Part shown: positions 26,801 through 36,000 of the stretch, piece after piece | Numbering within the stretch: the first letter of the stretch is position 1 | Layout: each line of letters opens with the position of its first letter | Assembly: GCA_018389105.1 (NCBI GenBank) | Contig: JACATO010001463.1 | Location: 38,501 to 102,500, forward strand | DNA: 64,000 bases | From: Nautilus pompilius | Lineage: Eukaryota; Mollusca; Cephalopoda; Nautilida; Nautilidae | Direction of reading: 5' to 3' | Translations under genes and position numbers: made by a program | Notes under the pieces: generated by a model | Told to the model about the DNA's origin: nothing | Seen by the model: only the letters and a program-made list of their open reading frames with translations | Database searches by the model: none

Positions 26801-29345
26801 GCTACTGAAGGTTACTTGACAACTGAAATGATACAGCTGCTCCAGTCAACAAAATCATTGGAAATGCCTGATGGATCTGTAAGCACTGAAATCTCTCTTG
26901 GCTGGTTATAGCTGTTAGTATTGTGAATGAAAAAAGAAAACTGTTTTTTTTTTTTTTTTTAAAGACTGGCATTTAAGTAATGAGTCATGAATTAGTATTT
27001 TTGATCAGGTAGTAACTTAACTATTCTAATATTTGCAACTGTTTACTAAAATATAAAATCTCAGATTTTTTAGAAATATATTTATGATACCAAATAACAA
27101 AACATCTGATTTGCTGATCTTAACAGTAAGGTGTTAGAGAAAGAATAAATTATTGCCTTTTAAAATTTTTTAGTCACTTAGCAGTGATAGCTGATCACTG
27201 AAATGTAAACAGGTGTTTGCTAAGACCCAAAAAGGCCATTTCAGCCACATAATAAGCAAATGACTGCAAGCAAAAGATACAGGCTGGATGAGGCTTGCAA
27301 TGAACAAGTAGTTTATGGGAACTGATGGACCTTAGAGGGGGCAAGCTGGGCAATGTCCTTACCCAATACCTGACCACACGAGGCTTTTCTGGAAGGAAGA
27401 ACTGATCATATATTTCCTGAATATTCAAAACTAACAAAATAAAACTTTGTGCTATGAAGAGGATCATGGAAAGTGAACTATGTTAGTTGGCTTTAAATGT
27501 GACAGAATGTGAGTAGGTGTTCATGAGAACCACCAGACTTGTCTCCACATCATAGAATACAATTGAAGAGAGAGAGAGAGAAAGAGAGAGACTACTACTC
27601 ATCTCAGGCATGTCAAACATGTGGCCCTTTACAAGCACACAACTGCGGCCCGCACAAAGGATACTAATTTGCAACAAAAATAGTCTGCAATAAATTTTAT
27701 TAAATGACTTCAATTAGTTGTAATGTGTGCAATTGGTTGTCTTGTGTGGCCCTCATGACACCACATTTGTGACCCATGTGGCCCTCGGGGGACCCTCAGT
27801 TTGACATGCCTGATGTAGATGCTACCATGTTCTCCCGCTGCCTTTTGAAGAAAGAATTTTTATTGACTATCTGCAAGCCATGACAAAATAGGGAACTTGA
27901 AAGGATGTGGGATGTCTGTTTGCTTATGTCAAGTTTCTGTATATATTTAAATGCTTATTTTTAAAGAGTTCTATTTTCTCTGCTGTGTTGTTGTTGTTTT
28001 ATTTTTCATCATTAGATTTATTTTAGTCTGGCATCAAACTTTCTGACCTAACAGTAAGCATACCTGTGATTTAGTGTATTTTTCTGTCAAATGTTTGCAC
28101 GAAAAAGAAGAAATTGGAGAGAGAAAAAAACCAGAGTATCTATTTCCTTGTGTTTTATTGCCTCGCAGTTGGAGTTTTATGCAAAACGTGTACAGAAATG
28201 GTTGATAACCTTCTGTGTACTAGTGTCAAGTTTTTAATCACCAGAAAAGCCTTGTGTGGTCAGGTATTGGGTACCCCAATAGACTACAACTACTGTTTGA
28301 GTTCTGGCTCAGCATGGTGTGCCTTCCTGGTCTGGTTTCTGCTTCTTCTTGTTGTTCACCAGCCAGTCGTCGTCATAGTGGGATCCTCCCTCCCCTGTAA
28401 GGCCGCTGTCTGTAGTTGCTTACTGATATGTTTAAAGTCTCTACACATAATAAATACTGACAGATGATAATGTGTTTTTATGAAATTTCTTCATTTTGTG
28501 TAGAAAACATCACTTGTCAACCACCTGTGGAATGGATTCCAGCACACCTCTTCTAACCTAAAAAGTGCCTATTTTACAGTTCAGGTAAGTTAAGTTGCAA
28601 CATGATATATATAGCCCACCTAGATCAGGTGTGCTGATCTTTGTGTCAGTTTCTTTTTTAGGGTTAATGGCTGCCCTGTTAAAAGGACAGTCAGTTTAGG
28701 CTGAAATAGAAGAAAAACACAGGCGTTTTCATTTTGCTTTTGCTTTTGCTTGGACTAGTACCAGTACTTGGAATAGAAAGAAGCAACTTCCTGTTTTAGA
28801 CACAGTACAGTATATTTTAAACTGCTGTCAAATAATACGTGGTCTTTATGACAAAACACCTATTTATTGGAATTAACAGCTACAACTGTTATCAGTCAGC
28901 TGAAAATTTTTCTTCTTTCAGTATTAAGCAGCACATTTGACAAATGATGAAATTATGGAGTGTATACAATTTATGTAAAATAGGCTAAACTTTTTTTAAA
29001 TTAATTTTTAATGCATTGTGGACATTCCAGTTTAGATAACTACTAAATTGTGCTGTTATTTGCTTGATTTACTTCTTCTCTTAACTATAAAAGGCTACAT
29101 ATGTTTAAACATTTGAGTTAAGGTTTTTGACCTTTTAATTGCAGGGTAAGGAACCAGACATATCCACTTACACCATCCACGTAGATCACTGTGTTGACTA
29201 CATTTTCTACAGCAGTGGCAGCCTTGATTCCTTGGCTGTGCTGCAGTTACCAGACAAAGAAACGATCCTAAGTCAAAAGATAATACCAAACAGGATCTTC
29301 CCTTCTGACCACCTGTCTATCAAAGCAGTACTTGCTTTCAAGTAA
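8667..29345 (+). CDS. Gene 1: Angel/CCR4-type EEP nuclease with a long charged-repeat N terminus (whole locus)
   Basis: Eight coding exons join in frame into 1421 codons: 8708-8871, 13023-13117, 15917-19142, 23840-23972, 24688-24867, 26693-26878, 28504-28584 and 29145-29345. Every intron is GT-AG. Residues about 1090-1421 form an endonuclease/exonuclease/phosphatase fold: SYNIL (N1100), LQEV (E1146), NIH (N1249, H1251), GDFN (D1290, N1292) and SDH (D1410, H1411). All the usual catalytic positions of CCR4-family deadenylases and phosphodiesterases are present. Wording around DFNSAPWSPGY and VDYIFYS is closest to Angel proteins, while the C-terminal end also recalls nocturnin. The predicted role is Mg-dependent 3' exonuclease or phosphodiesterase acting on RNA ends; the substrate is unknown. 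Residues about 1-1090 are not part of the family: a basic Ser/Arg start, basic nuclear-type clusters (KRGRK near 118), a long E/K/A repeat (about 425-757) and a Ser/Thr-rich linker. Angel/CCR4 identity is confident; which subfamily is not. Confidence 0.9.
8872..13022. other. Gene 1 intron 1
   Basis: AT-rich intron with a (CAA)n microsatellite at about 9367-9391. It also holds a decayed transposase-like gene on the minus strand, listed separately. Nothing else recognised. Confidence 0.75.
11580..12460 (-). pseudogene. Decayed transposase-like gene of an unnamed widespread family
   Basis: Reading the minus strand with several frameshifts and stops gives, in order, EWHLFIDSFK, KYTEFQWHI, FCCFLCLWD, LKEGIFVGSQIRDIL and YQGKW. 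These motifs in this order (canonically EWRLFIDSS, KYNEHQW, CFLC.WDSRA, LKEGIFVGPQI, YQGRWN) belong to a protein I know as repeated, transposon-like copies in arthropod, cnidarian and mollusc genomes, usually left uncharacterised. The copy is clearly dead. No terminal repeats were located, so its element type remains open. Confidence 0.65.
13023..13117 (+). CDS. Gene 1 coding exon 2
   Basis: This 95-bp exon lies between acceptor TTTCAG and donor GTACAG. It continues the basic, Ser-rich N terminus (PGRRGRSLSRNQTN) and joins exon 1 in phase 2 and exon 3 in phase 1, restoring one frame. The donor is weaker than average. The exon is short and low-complexity, so support is the exact phase match and composition rather than family resemblance. 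Confidence 0.75.
13118..15916. other. Gene 1 intron 2
   Basis: AT-rich intron with poly-C runs at about 15127 and 15236 and a decayed hAT transposase on the minus strand, listed separately. Nothing else recognised. Confidence 0.7.
14600..15110 (-). pseudogene. Decayed hAT transposase (GTF2IRD2/ZBED-like type), C-terminal part
   Basis: Minus-strand translation across frameshifts gives F..HSKELRVFQNP, KVLGST*LCKQTFSTMKF and, after a further break, MPDQHLHDALRIG. This matches the hAT dimerisation end, where the family reads FGSTYLCEQLFS.MK..KS...L.DEHL...LRIA. Stops and shifts break the frame, so it is a relic. The N-terminal half was not found. Confidence 0.6.
15917..19142 (+). CDS. Gene 1 coding exon 3: giant exon with charged repeats and start of the EEP domain
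   Basis: This is one 3.2-kb open exon between CATTTTAG and GTAAGT. It encodes residues 87-1162: basic clusters (PRKRGRKS, SKRRKK), an acidic/basic mix, the long repeat of Glu/Lys/Ala units (about 16935-17925), a Ser/Thr/Asn-rich linker (about 18180-18920) and the first EEP motifs SYNIL and LQEV, plus FDADILCLQE and the YYGKILSPDL stretch. The long open antisense frame and +frame shadow inside it exist only because the repeat periods are multiples of three. Confidence 0.9.
16935..17925 (+). repeat. In-frame coding repeat, 27/30/33-bp units (Glu/Lys/Ala helix)
   Basis: Units run in three blocks. First are 10-residue units of the AAEEEKARRE type, then 9-residue AAEEKAKRE units, then mostly 11-residue AAAEEEKARKE units mixed with 9-10-residue forms such as AAAEEKAREK. 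All periods are multiples of three, so the frame is kept. The alternation of EEE and K/R is that of single alpha-helix (ER/K-type) or coiled-coil segments. Around thirty units would give a rod of about 330 residues. Near-identical neighbouring units show recent unequal exchange or slippage. Confidence 0.9.
19390..19515. repeat. Dispersed repeat copy A (SINE-like, unclassified)
   Basis: The segment containing GAGGTGCTTTGGCACCTGAA and, shortly after, CTTTCAGGCC matches a second copy near 35.88 kb that reads GAGGTGTTTCGGCACTTCAA and CTTTTAGGCC with the same order and close spacing. Two copies in one window suggest a short interspersed element. I cannot name the family or fix its ends. Confidence 0.45.
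22452..22527 (+). ncRNA. Intronic hairpin with a miR-2-like 3' arm (candidate microRNA)
   Basis: GACGTTCAAATGAAA (22452-22466) pairs exactly with TTTCATTTGAACGTC (22513-22527). An inner stem AGATAG (22477-22482) / CTATCT (22499-22504) closes a 16-nt loop. The 3' arm from 22500, TATCTCAGCCAGCTTT, agrees with the protostome miR-2 mature sequence at 15 of the first 16 bases, and miR-2 is also a 3'-arm product. The one mismatch is in the seed. The perfect outer 15-bp stem is also what a small foldback transposon would leave, so microRNA status is unproven. Confidence 0.4.
23840..23972 (+). CDS. Gene 1 coding exon 4 (EEP domain)
   Basis: The exon lies between TTTTGCAG and GTACTG. It completes the split Ser codon and encodes LGYEGFFKKR through a YDEGEATFYK segment. 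This matches the Angel/CCR4 stretch in which the enzyme reads LGY..F.KRR followed by a Gly/Ala-rich strand and a K..RF motif. It ends in phase 0 after LLEK. Confidence 0.9.
23973..24687. other. Gene 1 intron 4
   Basis: 715-bp AT-rich intron with normal splice sites. Nothing recognised inside. Confidence 0.8.
24688..24867 (+). CDS. Gene 1 coding exon 5 (EEP domain, NxH motif)
   Basis: Sixty codons between GCTTCAG and GTAGGT. It carries DVLLVTRLKC and VGNIHVIWAH, the strand with the conserved Asn-x-His of EEP enzymes (N1249, H1251). Angel and CCR4 proteins have NTHL here, so Thr is replaced by Ile. The exon is in phase 0 at both ends. Confidence 0.9.
25479..26461 (-). mobile_element. Internally deleted Tigger/pogo-like (Tc1/mariner superfamily) element
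   Basis: TA dinucleotides flank both ends (25477-25478 and 26462-26463). The left end AGGCAATATCCCGGTTACTG and the inverted right end CAGCAATACCCCGATTACTG form imperfect terminal inverted repeats. On the minus strand, fragments of the transposase remain: an N-terminal-like TKKRKVIGLE run (about 26120-26090) joined to a C-terminal part with VRELLDSH, LNDEDLLNLEQKRAYDEE, then after a frameshift KQTSLLQYFRKQ (ending at 25715). This is the tail typical of Tigger/jerky proteins. The catalytic core is missing, so this is a non-autonomous deletion derivative. Confidence 0.8.
25715..25912 (-). pseudogene. Tigger/pogo transposase C-terminal fragment
   Basis: The fragment runs from KEFSIKELDAILKTF through DADPNVE to YKEKKASSKQTSLLQYF and a stop. 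The DPN.E and KQT.L..FF endings are standard for Tigger-type transposases. It is offset from the preceding transposase remnant by a frameshift and lacks the DDE core. Confidence 0.75.
26693..26878 (+). CDS. Gene 1 coding exon 6 (EEP domain, GDFN motif)
   Basis: Sixty-two codons between TTTGCAG and GTAAGC. It contains HIICGDFNSAPWSPGYQL, the catalytic Asp-Phe-Asn motif followed by the SP.Y stretch typical of Angel/CCR4 enzymes. Phase 0 at both ends. Confidence 0.92.
26879..28503. other. Gene 1 intron 6
   Basis: Contains a GA microsatellite (about 27568-27590) and a hAT-type MITE (27605-27812). A 117-codon open frame at 28114-28467 shows no family resemblance and is not supported as an exon. 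Confidence 0.7.
27605..27812. mobile_element. hAT-type MITE (208 bp)
   Basis: The ends CAGGCATGTCAAAC and GTTTGACATGCCTG are perfect 14-bp inverted repeats. The CAGG..GTCAAAC terminus followed by GTGGCCC-rich sequence is typical of Charlie-like hAT elements. The inside has no coding capacity. The 8-bp target duplication expected for hAT is not recognisable, so the insertion is probably old. Confidence 0.75.
28504..28584 (+). CDS. Gene 1 coding exon 7
   Basis: Twenty-seven codons between TTGTGTAG and GTAAGT, phase 0 at both ends, encoding NLKSAYFTVQ and neighbours. The L.SAY motif matches the segment of CCR4/nocturnin enzymes that precedes the variable loop before the D-Y-I strand. Confidence 0.85.
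28585..29144. other. Gene 1 intron 7
   Basis: 560-bp AT-rich intron with GTAAGT donor and ATTGCAG acceptor. Nothing recognised inside. Confidence 0.8.
29145..29345 (+). CDS. Gene 1 last coding exon (VDYIFYS and SDH motifs, stop)
   Basis: It begins after ATTGCAG and ends with TAA at 29343-29345. It encodes HCVDYIFYSSG and IFPSDHLSIK, the two last conserved EEP motifs; D1410 and H1411 are the catalytic pair. PNR before the SDH motif resembles nocturnin. Confidence 0.92.
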   Translation, partial: GKEPDISTYTIHVDHCVDYIFYSSGSLDSLAVLQLPDKETILSQKIIPNRIFPSDHLSIKAVLAFK

Positions 29346-30300
29346 ATGTGGTAGGTTATATTTTTAAAGTAAATTTACAGAACTTTTAAATTAGTCCAAT
29401 ACTGTAAATTGCAAAGCTGTGGAAAGCAGCAGGATTGGTAACAAACCAACTCGTATGTAGATACCATATAATTCTTCCAATCTCGTGATCTAGTCATTTA
29501 AAGAAAGAGACTTGTCTTAGGGTCAACTGTTTCAACCAAACAATCCAGGGGTCTTCTGTTTGTTTCCTTTTGCAGAACTGGAGGTAATCTTTAGCATGTA
29601 CTGGCTGTTGAACAGGATAAGAAATGTGTTGTTGTTTTTCGTTATTTAGCCAACAGGTGTCTGGCATGCTCCATTGAATTGAAACTGCATCCTATTAATT
29701 CGAGCTTAATGGCTAAACTTAGAACTACTTACAAATTCCAAAAGGTGTGATATTTATTATGGATATGTAAATATTCCTGATTTGCTTGGTTAGTTACCAT
29801 TTCAAAAGGCTGGCAAGCAGAGAAATAAAAGAATGTTTTTTTTTTTTTTTTACTGCTCTTCTAGAAATAGTGAGACAAACTTCAGGACATACTTATCCAT
29901 TCTAGAAGCTGCCATTGGTTTTCAAAATTTCTTTTCTCATTTTTTACCTTTTTCTTCCCAGGTGAAGATTCCAGTTGTAGCTCAGCTAAGTGCTTGTCCA
30001 AACTGGTCAACAATTCCCAATGATGCTGGCTAGGCAACAGGATTAAGGAAACAACATTTTGCACCTCTACTTCTGAACTCAACATCCCACACGTGTCATC
30101 TTGTTACTCTGAATCATAACTCTGCAGCAGCCAATCGGTTTTCACCAGTGTAGTTAACAAACTTTTCCTGGTCTGTGTGTATAAGAAACAGCCATGAATG
30201 GTTGTGTATTTTGTATTTTAGTATTATTATAACAAAGTAGCAATGGTTGCTACTCTTCAAGATTTATTTCATCTCCATTGTTAAACAAACAAACAAACAA
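29346..30300 (+). other. Probable 3' UTR of gene 1
   Basis: Transcribed sequence after the stop is expected here. An AATAAA at 29824-29829 is the first plain polyadenylation signal; further AATAAA motifs occur near 31173 and 33534. The true end cannot be chosen from sequence. A (CAAA)n/A-rich stretch lies at about 30282-30310. Confidence 0.4.
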
Positions 30301-33300
30301 AAAAAAAAAAGCAGGGGAAGTGCCCTGGCACCTTCATGTTGTACGTAGATATTCATGTAATTACCAACTTCATATGAATTAGCTTCAACATTCTGAATGA
30401 AAGGTAAGGAGGTAAGGTTGTTGAAGGAGTGCATTCATTTAAAGAGAAAAGAAAAATTATCTCCTGTCTTTTTCTATATACATGTGTGTGTGTGTGGTGT
30501 GTGTGTTTGTATGTGTGCATTCAGATCTACACTGCATTTTATCCAATTTACCAACATCTACTTTAAAGACCATAGAATATTTTTAGTAAAAATAGAACCA
30601 GAAGTTGCTATGTATTTTGCTTTTGATCTCTTTCAGATTGCCAATATTATAATTATCATAAGAGAATGTATTTCACAGAGTTTAAACATTGTATTAGAAT
30701 ATTTTTGGTGAGAATAGAAAGCTGTTAATTCTATGTATTTATGGTTTTTGTTGTTGCATATATTTTTTTTTCTTTGCTTTTGGAAAATATTAGAACAGCA
30801 GAATTCCTTTAAAAAAAAAAAAAGAAAACAATGACATTTGGTTACTGAATTTGTAATCTACTAGTAACTCAGCTGGATCCTGACTAATAAGATCTCAGAG
30901 GATGAATTGCATCTTACAAATAGCTGTTCACAGCATGAAATGCAGAAATCTCCATTATTGTGATGTGCTTTAAGACTTTGTTAATTTTACCAAGGCTCTA
31001 TCTCAATTCAGGAATAATGGTTACCTCTTTTAATGGCTGGGAAATTCTTATTTTCACTAGGGTATAAACTGTTTTGTTTGATGAACGCTCGAGTGGTGAG
31101 GCAATGGAAATTCTATATTTACACTAATGTATCTAGAAAGTTGAGGGATAGTCATGTTAGTTTGAAGATAGAAATAAAGCAGTTTTTATATACCCACCTG
31201 CTTTTAACCTGTTTACAGCACCTACTGCATAGAAAATAGCTTTCAGAATTGGCCAAAAGCTGCTTTATCAGTTACCAGGTGCTGGCTACTGTAGTCATAG
31301 GGTTTAAGCCATTAAGAGAGAATCCATGTGATTATGCAAGAAAATCTATAACAAAGAAAAACAACAGAAAACAAACTTTACCTGAGGAAAAAGTCTGCCA
31401 GTTTATTTATAATTCCTCTCGTTATTATAGAGATGCTCTAAAGAGGTTCAGTTACTAGGAATAACTCTTAGGTGTCACAGTTTAAATTCAACACTAGATG
31501 TAATAAATGTGTTTGAGAGTAAACCTAGTTTATCATAAGAGTTTAAAAGACAGCTTTTGTAGGGAGAGAAAGGTGGGGGTCGGAGAGCTTTCCATGGACC
31601 AAGAGTACATTTTGACATTCTACTGAATCACATGATGGGCATGGTGCCGTCAGCATTCTAAATACACTACTTGCTTTCTCCGGAGGAGTTATGCAGATTG
31701 AATTTGCTGAAATTTTCTTTATCACAGCAAGTGTTTAGTTAAAAATAATACAAAAAAAATATATTTGTTCTGGTAAACATTTCATATGCTTGCTACTAAA
31801 TTTTTTGAGTTCATTCTCATTGTTTGAAGTGTTTTTTTACAGATTATTCTCATGTTTAGAATAATTGCAATCTCTCATTCCACACGTAACTTTGACCATC
31901 CTGCTTCTGCTTTGCCGCCTCAAGGATAATTCAGAGACTGACAAACCACCATTCTTGGTCTTCACAAAGTATGGGCGACTCTTGCTTCACATAGCAATAG
32001 CTGCATTCCAGTCAGATCGAGCTGCTAATTTTAAAAGGGCTGTCGCCACCCACACATGGTTCGAGGTAAGAAGCTTGCCCAGTCAGCGAGTTTGTGGCTG
32101 TGCAGTTGTGCTCACTTCTCTTTCTCTCAGCTTGGATTATTCTTGTAGTGTCTGAATTGGAATGGCATTGGTAGGTTGAATTTTTTAAAAATTTTATTTG
32201 GCCAGTTTACAAATGAATGTTTTGTTTGATCAGTGGTTAGAATTTCTCTGAAAACAATACGGAAGAGATTACATAGATTTAGCACTATAATTGAGATTCT
32301 TAATGCTTACAGTATCATATTTTAGCTTCTAGTGCCAATCTTAATTTAGAAAAGGTTCTTTTTAGCTACTAAATTTCATTACTATTTTTTAAAATTTTCT
32401 TTTTTTCCAGAACGCTCACAAAATTTGAAATTGTCATTAATCAGGAAATAACTTGGTCATCCTTTTAGGTGTGTACATATTGCAACACTTGGTTATCTGC
32501 TGATATGGAGATAAAGGGAAGAGAATGGCTACAGTGAGTGTGGTCAAGTTAATATGGTGCACTTAGAAAACAGGAAAAAGCCAACAAATGGGATTATCAG
32601 AGTTAGCCATACCAAGGTCTGGTGGAATTGCCCTCTTTTGATGAGTACATGTAGAAAGTATTTTGTATTATTATTTACTTAGTTAGGTTTACATGCAGCC
32701 GAGGTATGCTTTATTCTCAGAGTTAGAGGAGAAGGGACAGAATGAAAACACTGGTGGATTATTTGCTTACTCTGGGATCATCATACATTAGGAATTCTAC
32801 TTGACTTGCAAATTTTGTCTCTTGTATTGAATTTAGTTTATAATGGTTATGCCGAGGCTGTTAAATGCATTGATATTTTTTTGTTTGTTGAATAATTGTT
32901 CCTTACCATACAAAACTAGCATGTTAGTATAAAGTAAATTGATGCATGATTCCTGGGCTGAGATATGTAGAGAGAGATAGGGACTTTCCACATACTTTGC
33001 ATTTTAAATTTATGTACCAAGCACTGTTGTTTCATTATTGGTTACAGCAGACATCTAAAGACGATCGTAGTTCCCTGCAAAGAATAACGAGTGCTCTCTA
33101 TCTTACTGACTGAACCTGGTGTAGAACGAATTTCCAGCAAGCTTATAGAACTTTGATTTGAGGCCACTCGTTGGTTACAAATGAATATTTTGGTTGATGA
33201 GTGGTTAGGATTTCTCTGAAAACAATTCAGTTGGTTGTGGCTGTGGCTTGCATTGTATGCATGAAAAATGTGAAGTTCAATTGAGAAAATGAGGTGTGTG

Positions 33301-35640
33301 CATGGTATAATAGCTATCGAGTTCATAGACAAACATTTGTTCAGCCTTGGATTGAAAAAACAAAAACCAAAAATGCCAACTAAGAAAGCAGTACTAAATT
33401 GGTTTAACATTCCCTTAAAACTCCCCACTGCCATTGATAATCTTAGAATAAGTCGTGTGTATAATGAATTGTACTTCTCTAAGGATTATAGTATGTTACT
33501 AACATCTGTTATCTGATAAAATTTGTCCTGAAAAATAAATAAATAATATGATAGCAATCCTTTGTAATTCTTCCAACTAAAAAGAAAAGAAAAATGTAAT
33601 TCCAACACCAAGGGAATATGATTATAAATCTTAATCACATTAGTTTTTTTTTCTGTTTGGAATCTGTTGTCATGGATATGTTTAAAGATACGTAGTAGTA
33701 GTAGTAGTAGTAGTAGTAGAGTTTAAGTCATTGGGCCAATTAGTCTTGTTTCATTCAGAATTGTCTCAACACATTGAGGGGTCCACAGAATTTTATTTAG
33801 CTGTGATTTTGTTTTTTTTTGTTTTAAACCTGAAGTGTATTGCATACAGGACATGCTTTACCAGCCTTTGACATCCAGCTAAATGTTTGTATTATGATCA
33901 CTGTGCACGCTTTGTTGGGCCCTTGTCTTAGAAGTGGAGATATACCATAAATTAAAGCATGCTTTTTATGCATTTGTTAATTGGTATTTTCAAAAAGACT
34001 TTAATTTTGAATTGGCTAATTCGTAGTCAGAGTTTTTTCTCTTATTGTTATAAACAGTGTTTTTGAAAACTGGTGTGGTCTCAATAGTATTAGTTTAGTC
34101 TCTCCAACTGACGATTAATTCTGTGAATAGACCAGATTTTTAAAGATTGTTCAACATTAGGGAAACTAGAGGTTTAGCAGTTTTGCTTTGTTGTCCATTT
34201 GAAAACCAGCTGTTTGCTAGTAGTTATTTTGCGCTAGTTAGCTTAAATGTTACCCTTATAATGCTGCAACTACAGGTAAGAAATAGTCCCATAGGAGCTG
34301 GATTCATGCAGGGTTTCACCAGTCTGATGATATAACACAAGAGCTTATTCACGCCTTGAGAAAAAATTCATCCAGATGCAGTTTTAACAAGTGGAAGTTG
34401 TTTGTTGTTTTTTTTTTTTTTTAGTGATTAGTGCTATTAATTAATAAATAATAATAATAATAAGGGAGGCATTCGAGCGGTGGACAATTTGCATTTGACA
34501 TTTAATATCTTAAAGAAAGTTGCATGAGAAAGGAATTTAATTTTAAAAAAGGCAGTAAATAAATTTTAAAAAATTATATTGTTCAACATTCGAGAGCACT
34601 AGATTGATTGTTTTTCTTCGTATTGCTGGCATTGTTTTGGATGTTTATGCTTTGCTTTTATTGCTAACTTCTGTTGTAATTTTAGTGACAAGCTGAGGTT
34701 TTTTGTAAACTAGACTGTGGCTTTAAGTCAGTGTCTAGACACACCCCTTTTTTTTTGTTTTTCTATGTAAATAACTTGCCACTTTGTGATGAAGTTTGGA
34801 GTTGTTACAATGTTTTGGTATTCATCATTGAACTTTAGTAATGACCTTGTTTACAGTTAGCAAGGACACAGTTTTTAACTATATAGTATAAACATTTTAT
34901 TCATAATGTATACTGTCATTCCATAACATTCATGAGAATTACAAAGGAAACTTCATTAAAATTAATTTTTCTCAAAAGAGTTTATTATTTAAGGGCCACA
35001 TAGCTATTTTGTTCTTGGAATCACAGGCCATTTTCTGTAAAACAGGTAGAATGGATGATGAAATAAAAATATTATTAAAAAGCTGAACAAAAGAAATTTA
35101 TTTTGAGTTCCTCCAATTCTTAGATCTGTGGTATTTCAGGAGGTTGCTGCTGGTGGGTAGGACAAGAATCCATCCATCCAAACTCACTGACCAGCTGCCC
35201 TTGGGCTGGGAGAAAATGCGGCAGTTTAGTTTAGTTGTGAGAATTTAGCAGTACACATTAAAAATAGATTATTTTTTTTAATTCGTGAAATAGCATGCAA
35301 ACATTTCCCTAAGATGTGCTTGGAGGGTTTAAAGACAACATTGGTGATTATTCAGGCTTGCAAAACAGCCAAGCACAAAGAGTGCTTGGTAGCTAATTTT
35401 TATTATGACTAACTGCAAATTGTACACAAGTTTTCCTGCTTAATAGAGATTTATGGTCATGGCCACATTCTTCATAATATATAGTGTTAACAAACGTTCT
35501 TGCTGTTTTAGATGACATATGACAATAAGATTGATTTTTTTAAAAAAAACATTAGTAACAGCTGCCTTAATACTTAACATCTGAATTTGTGCCATACTCC
35601 ACAAGGTAACACAGTCTATATAACCTCTCCTACTAAAGCA
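30301..35640. other. Intergenic AT-rich DNA between convergent genes
   Basis: No gene supported. Contains a GT microsatellite (about 30483-30512), a (GTA)n run at about 33692-33719, an ATA run near 34446-34462 and a diverged 50-bp duplication (about 32207-32260 and 33177-33230). An open stretch at 31865-32065 ends at a GTAAGA donor-like site but resembles nothing known. Confidence 0.55.
33692..33719. repeat. (GTA)n microsatellite
   Basis: About nine uninterrupted GTA/TAG units. Confidence 0.9.
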
Positions 35641-35649
35641 AAATAGAAT

Positions 35650-36000
35650 TATTTATGTTAAACCAAGATTGTGCTAACAGTCGGAAAGTTCTCTACCCGA
35701 AAAGAGTGGAGGCGAGTGGCACTTTTTGCCTCTGGCGAGCCTTTCTGGCCAAGAAGGTTAGGTGCGTCAAGACTGGTTTCGGATTTGATGTGCTGAAGCT
35801 TTTTTCCCAGAGTAGTTTTTTAGCTGGGGAAGCGATCACTCTTACACGCTGGCTGCTTTGGCGGCGGCCAGTTACACGAGGTGTTTCGGCACTTCAACCT
35901 GGCCTTTTAGGCCTTAACGGGAGCTCTGCTCCACCCCGGGTTTCGGCCCATACACGAACTTTCACACGCACCACTTACGCTTTCACCACAAAAAGAGTCT
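35650..36000. repeat. CpG-rich dispersed repeat copy B inside AT-rich DNA
   Basis: A sharply bounded GC/CpG-rich block of about 350 bp within DNA that is otherwise AT-rich. It includes GAGGTGTTTCGGCACTTCAA and CTTTTAGGCC, shared with copy A near 19.4 kb. A 115-codon open frame over it shows no protein resemblance. It is most simply a relatively young repeat insertion that has kept its CpGs. Confidence 0.5.

Noticed and set aside
28114..28467. 117-codon frame with hydrophobic stretches in intron 6
   Set aside because: Lies between two phase-matched exons of gene 1, no family resemblance. Composition is that of the surrounding intron.
31865..32065. Open stretch ending at GTAAGA, exon-like
   Set aside because: No family match, no matching upstream or downstream exon in phase, and gene 1 already has a stop at 29345.
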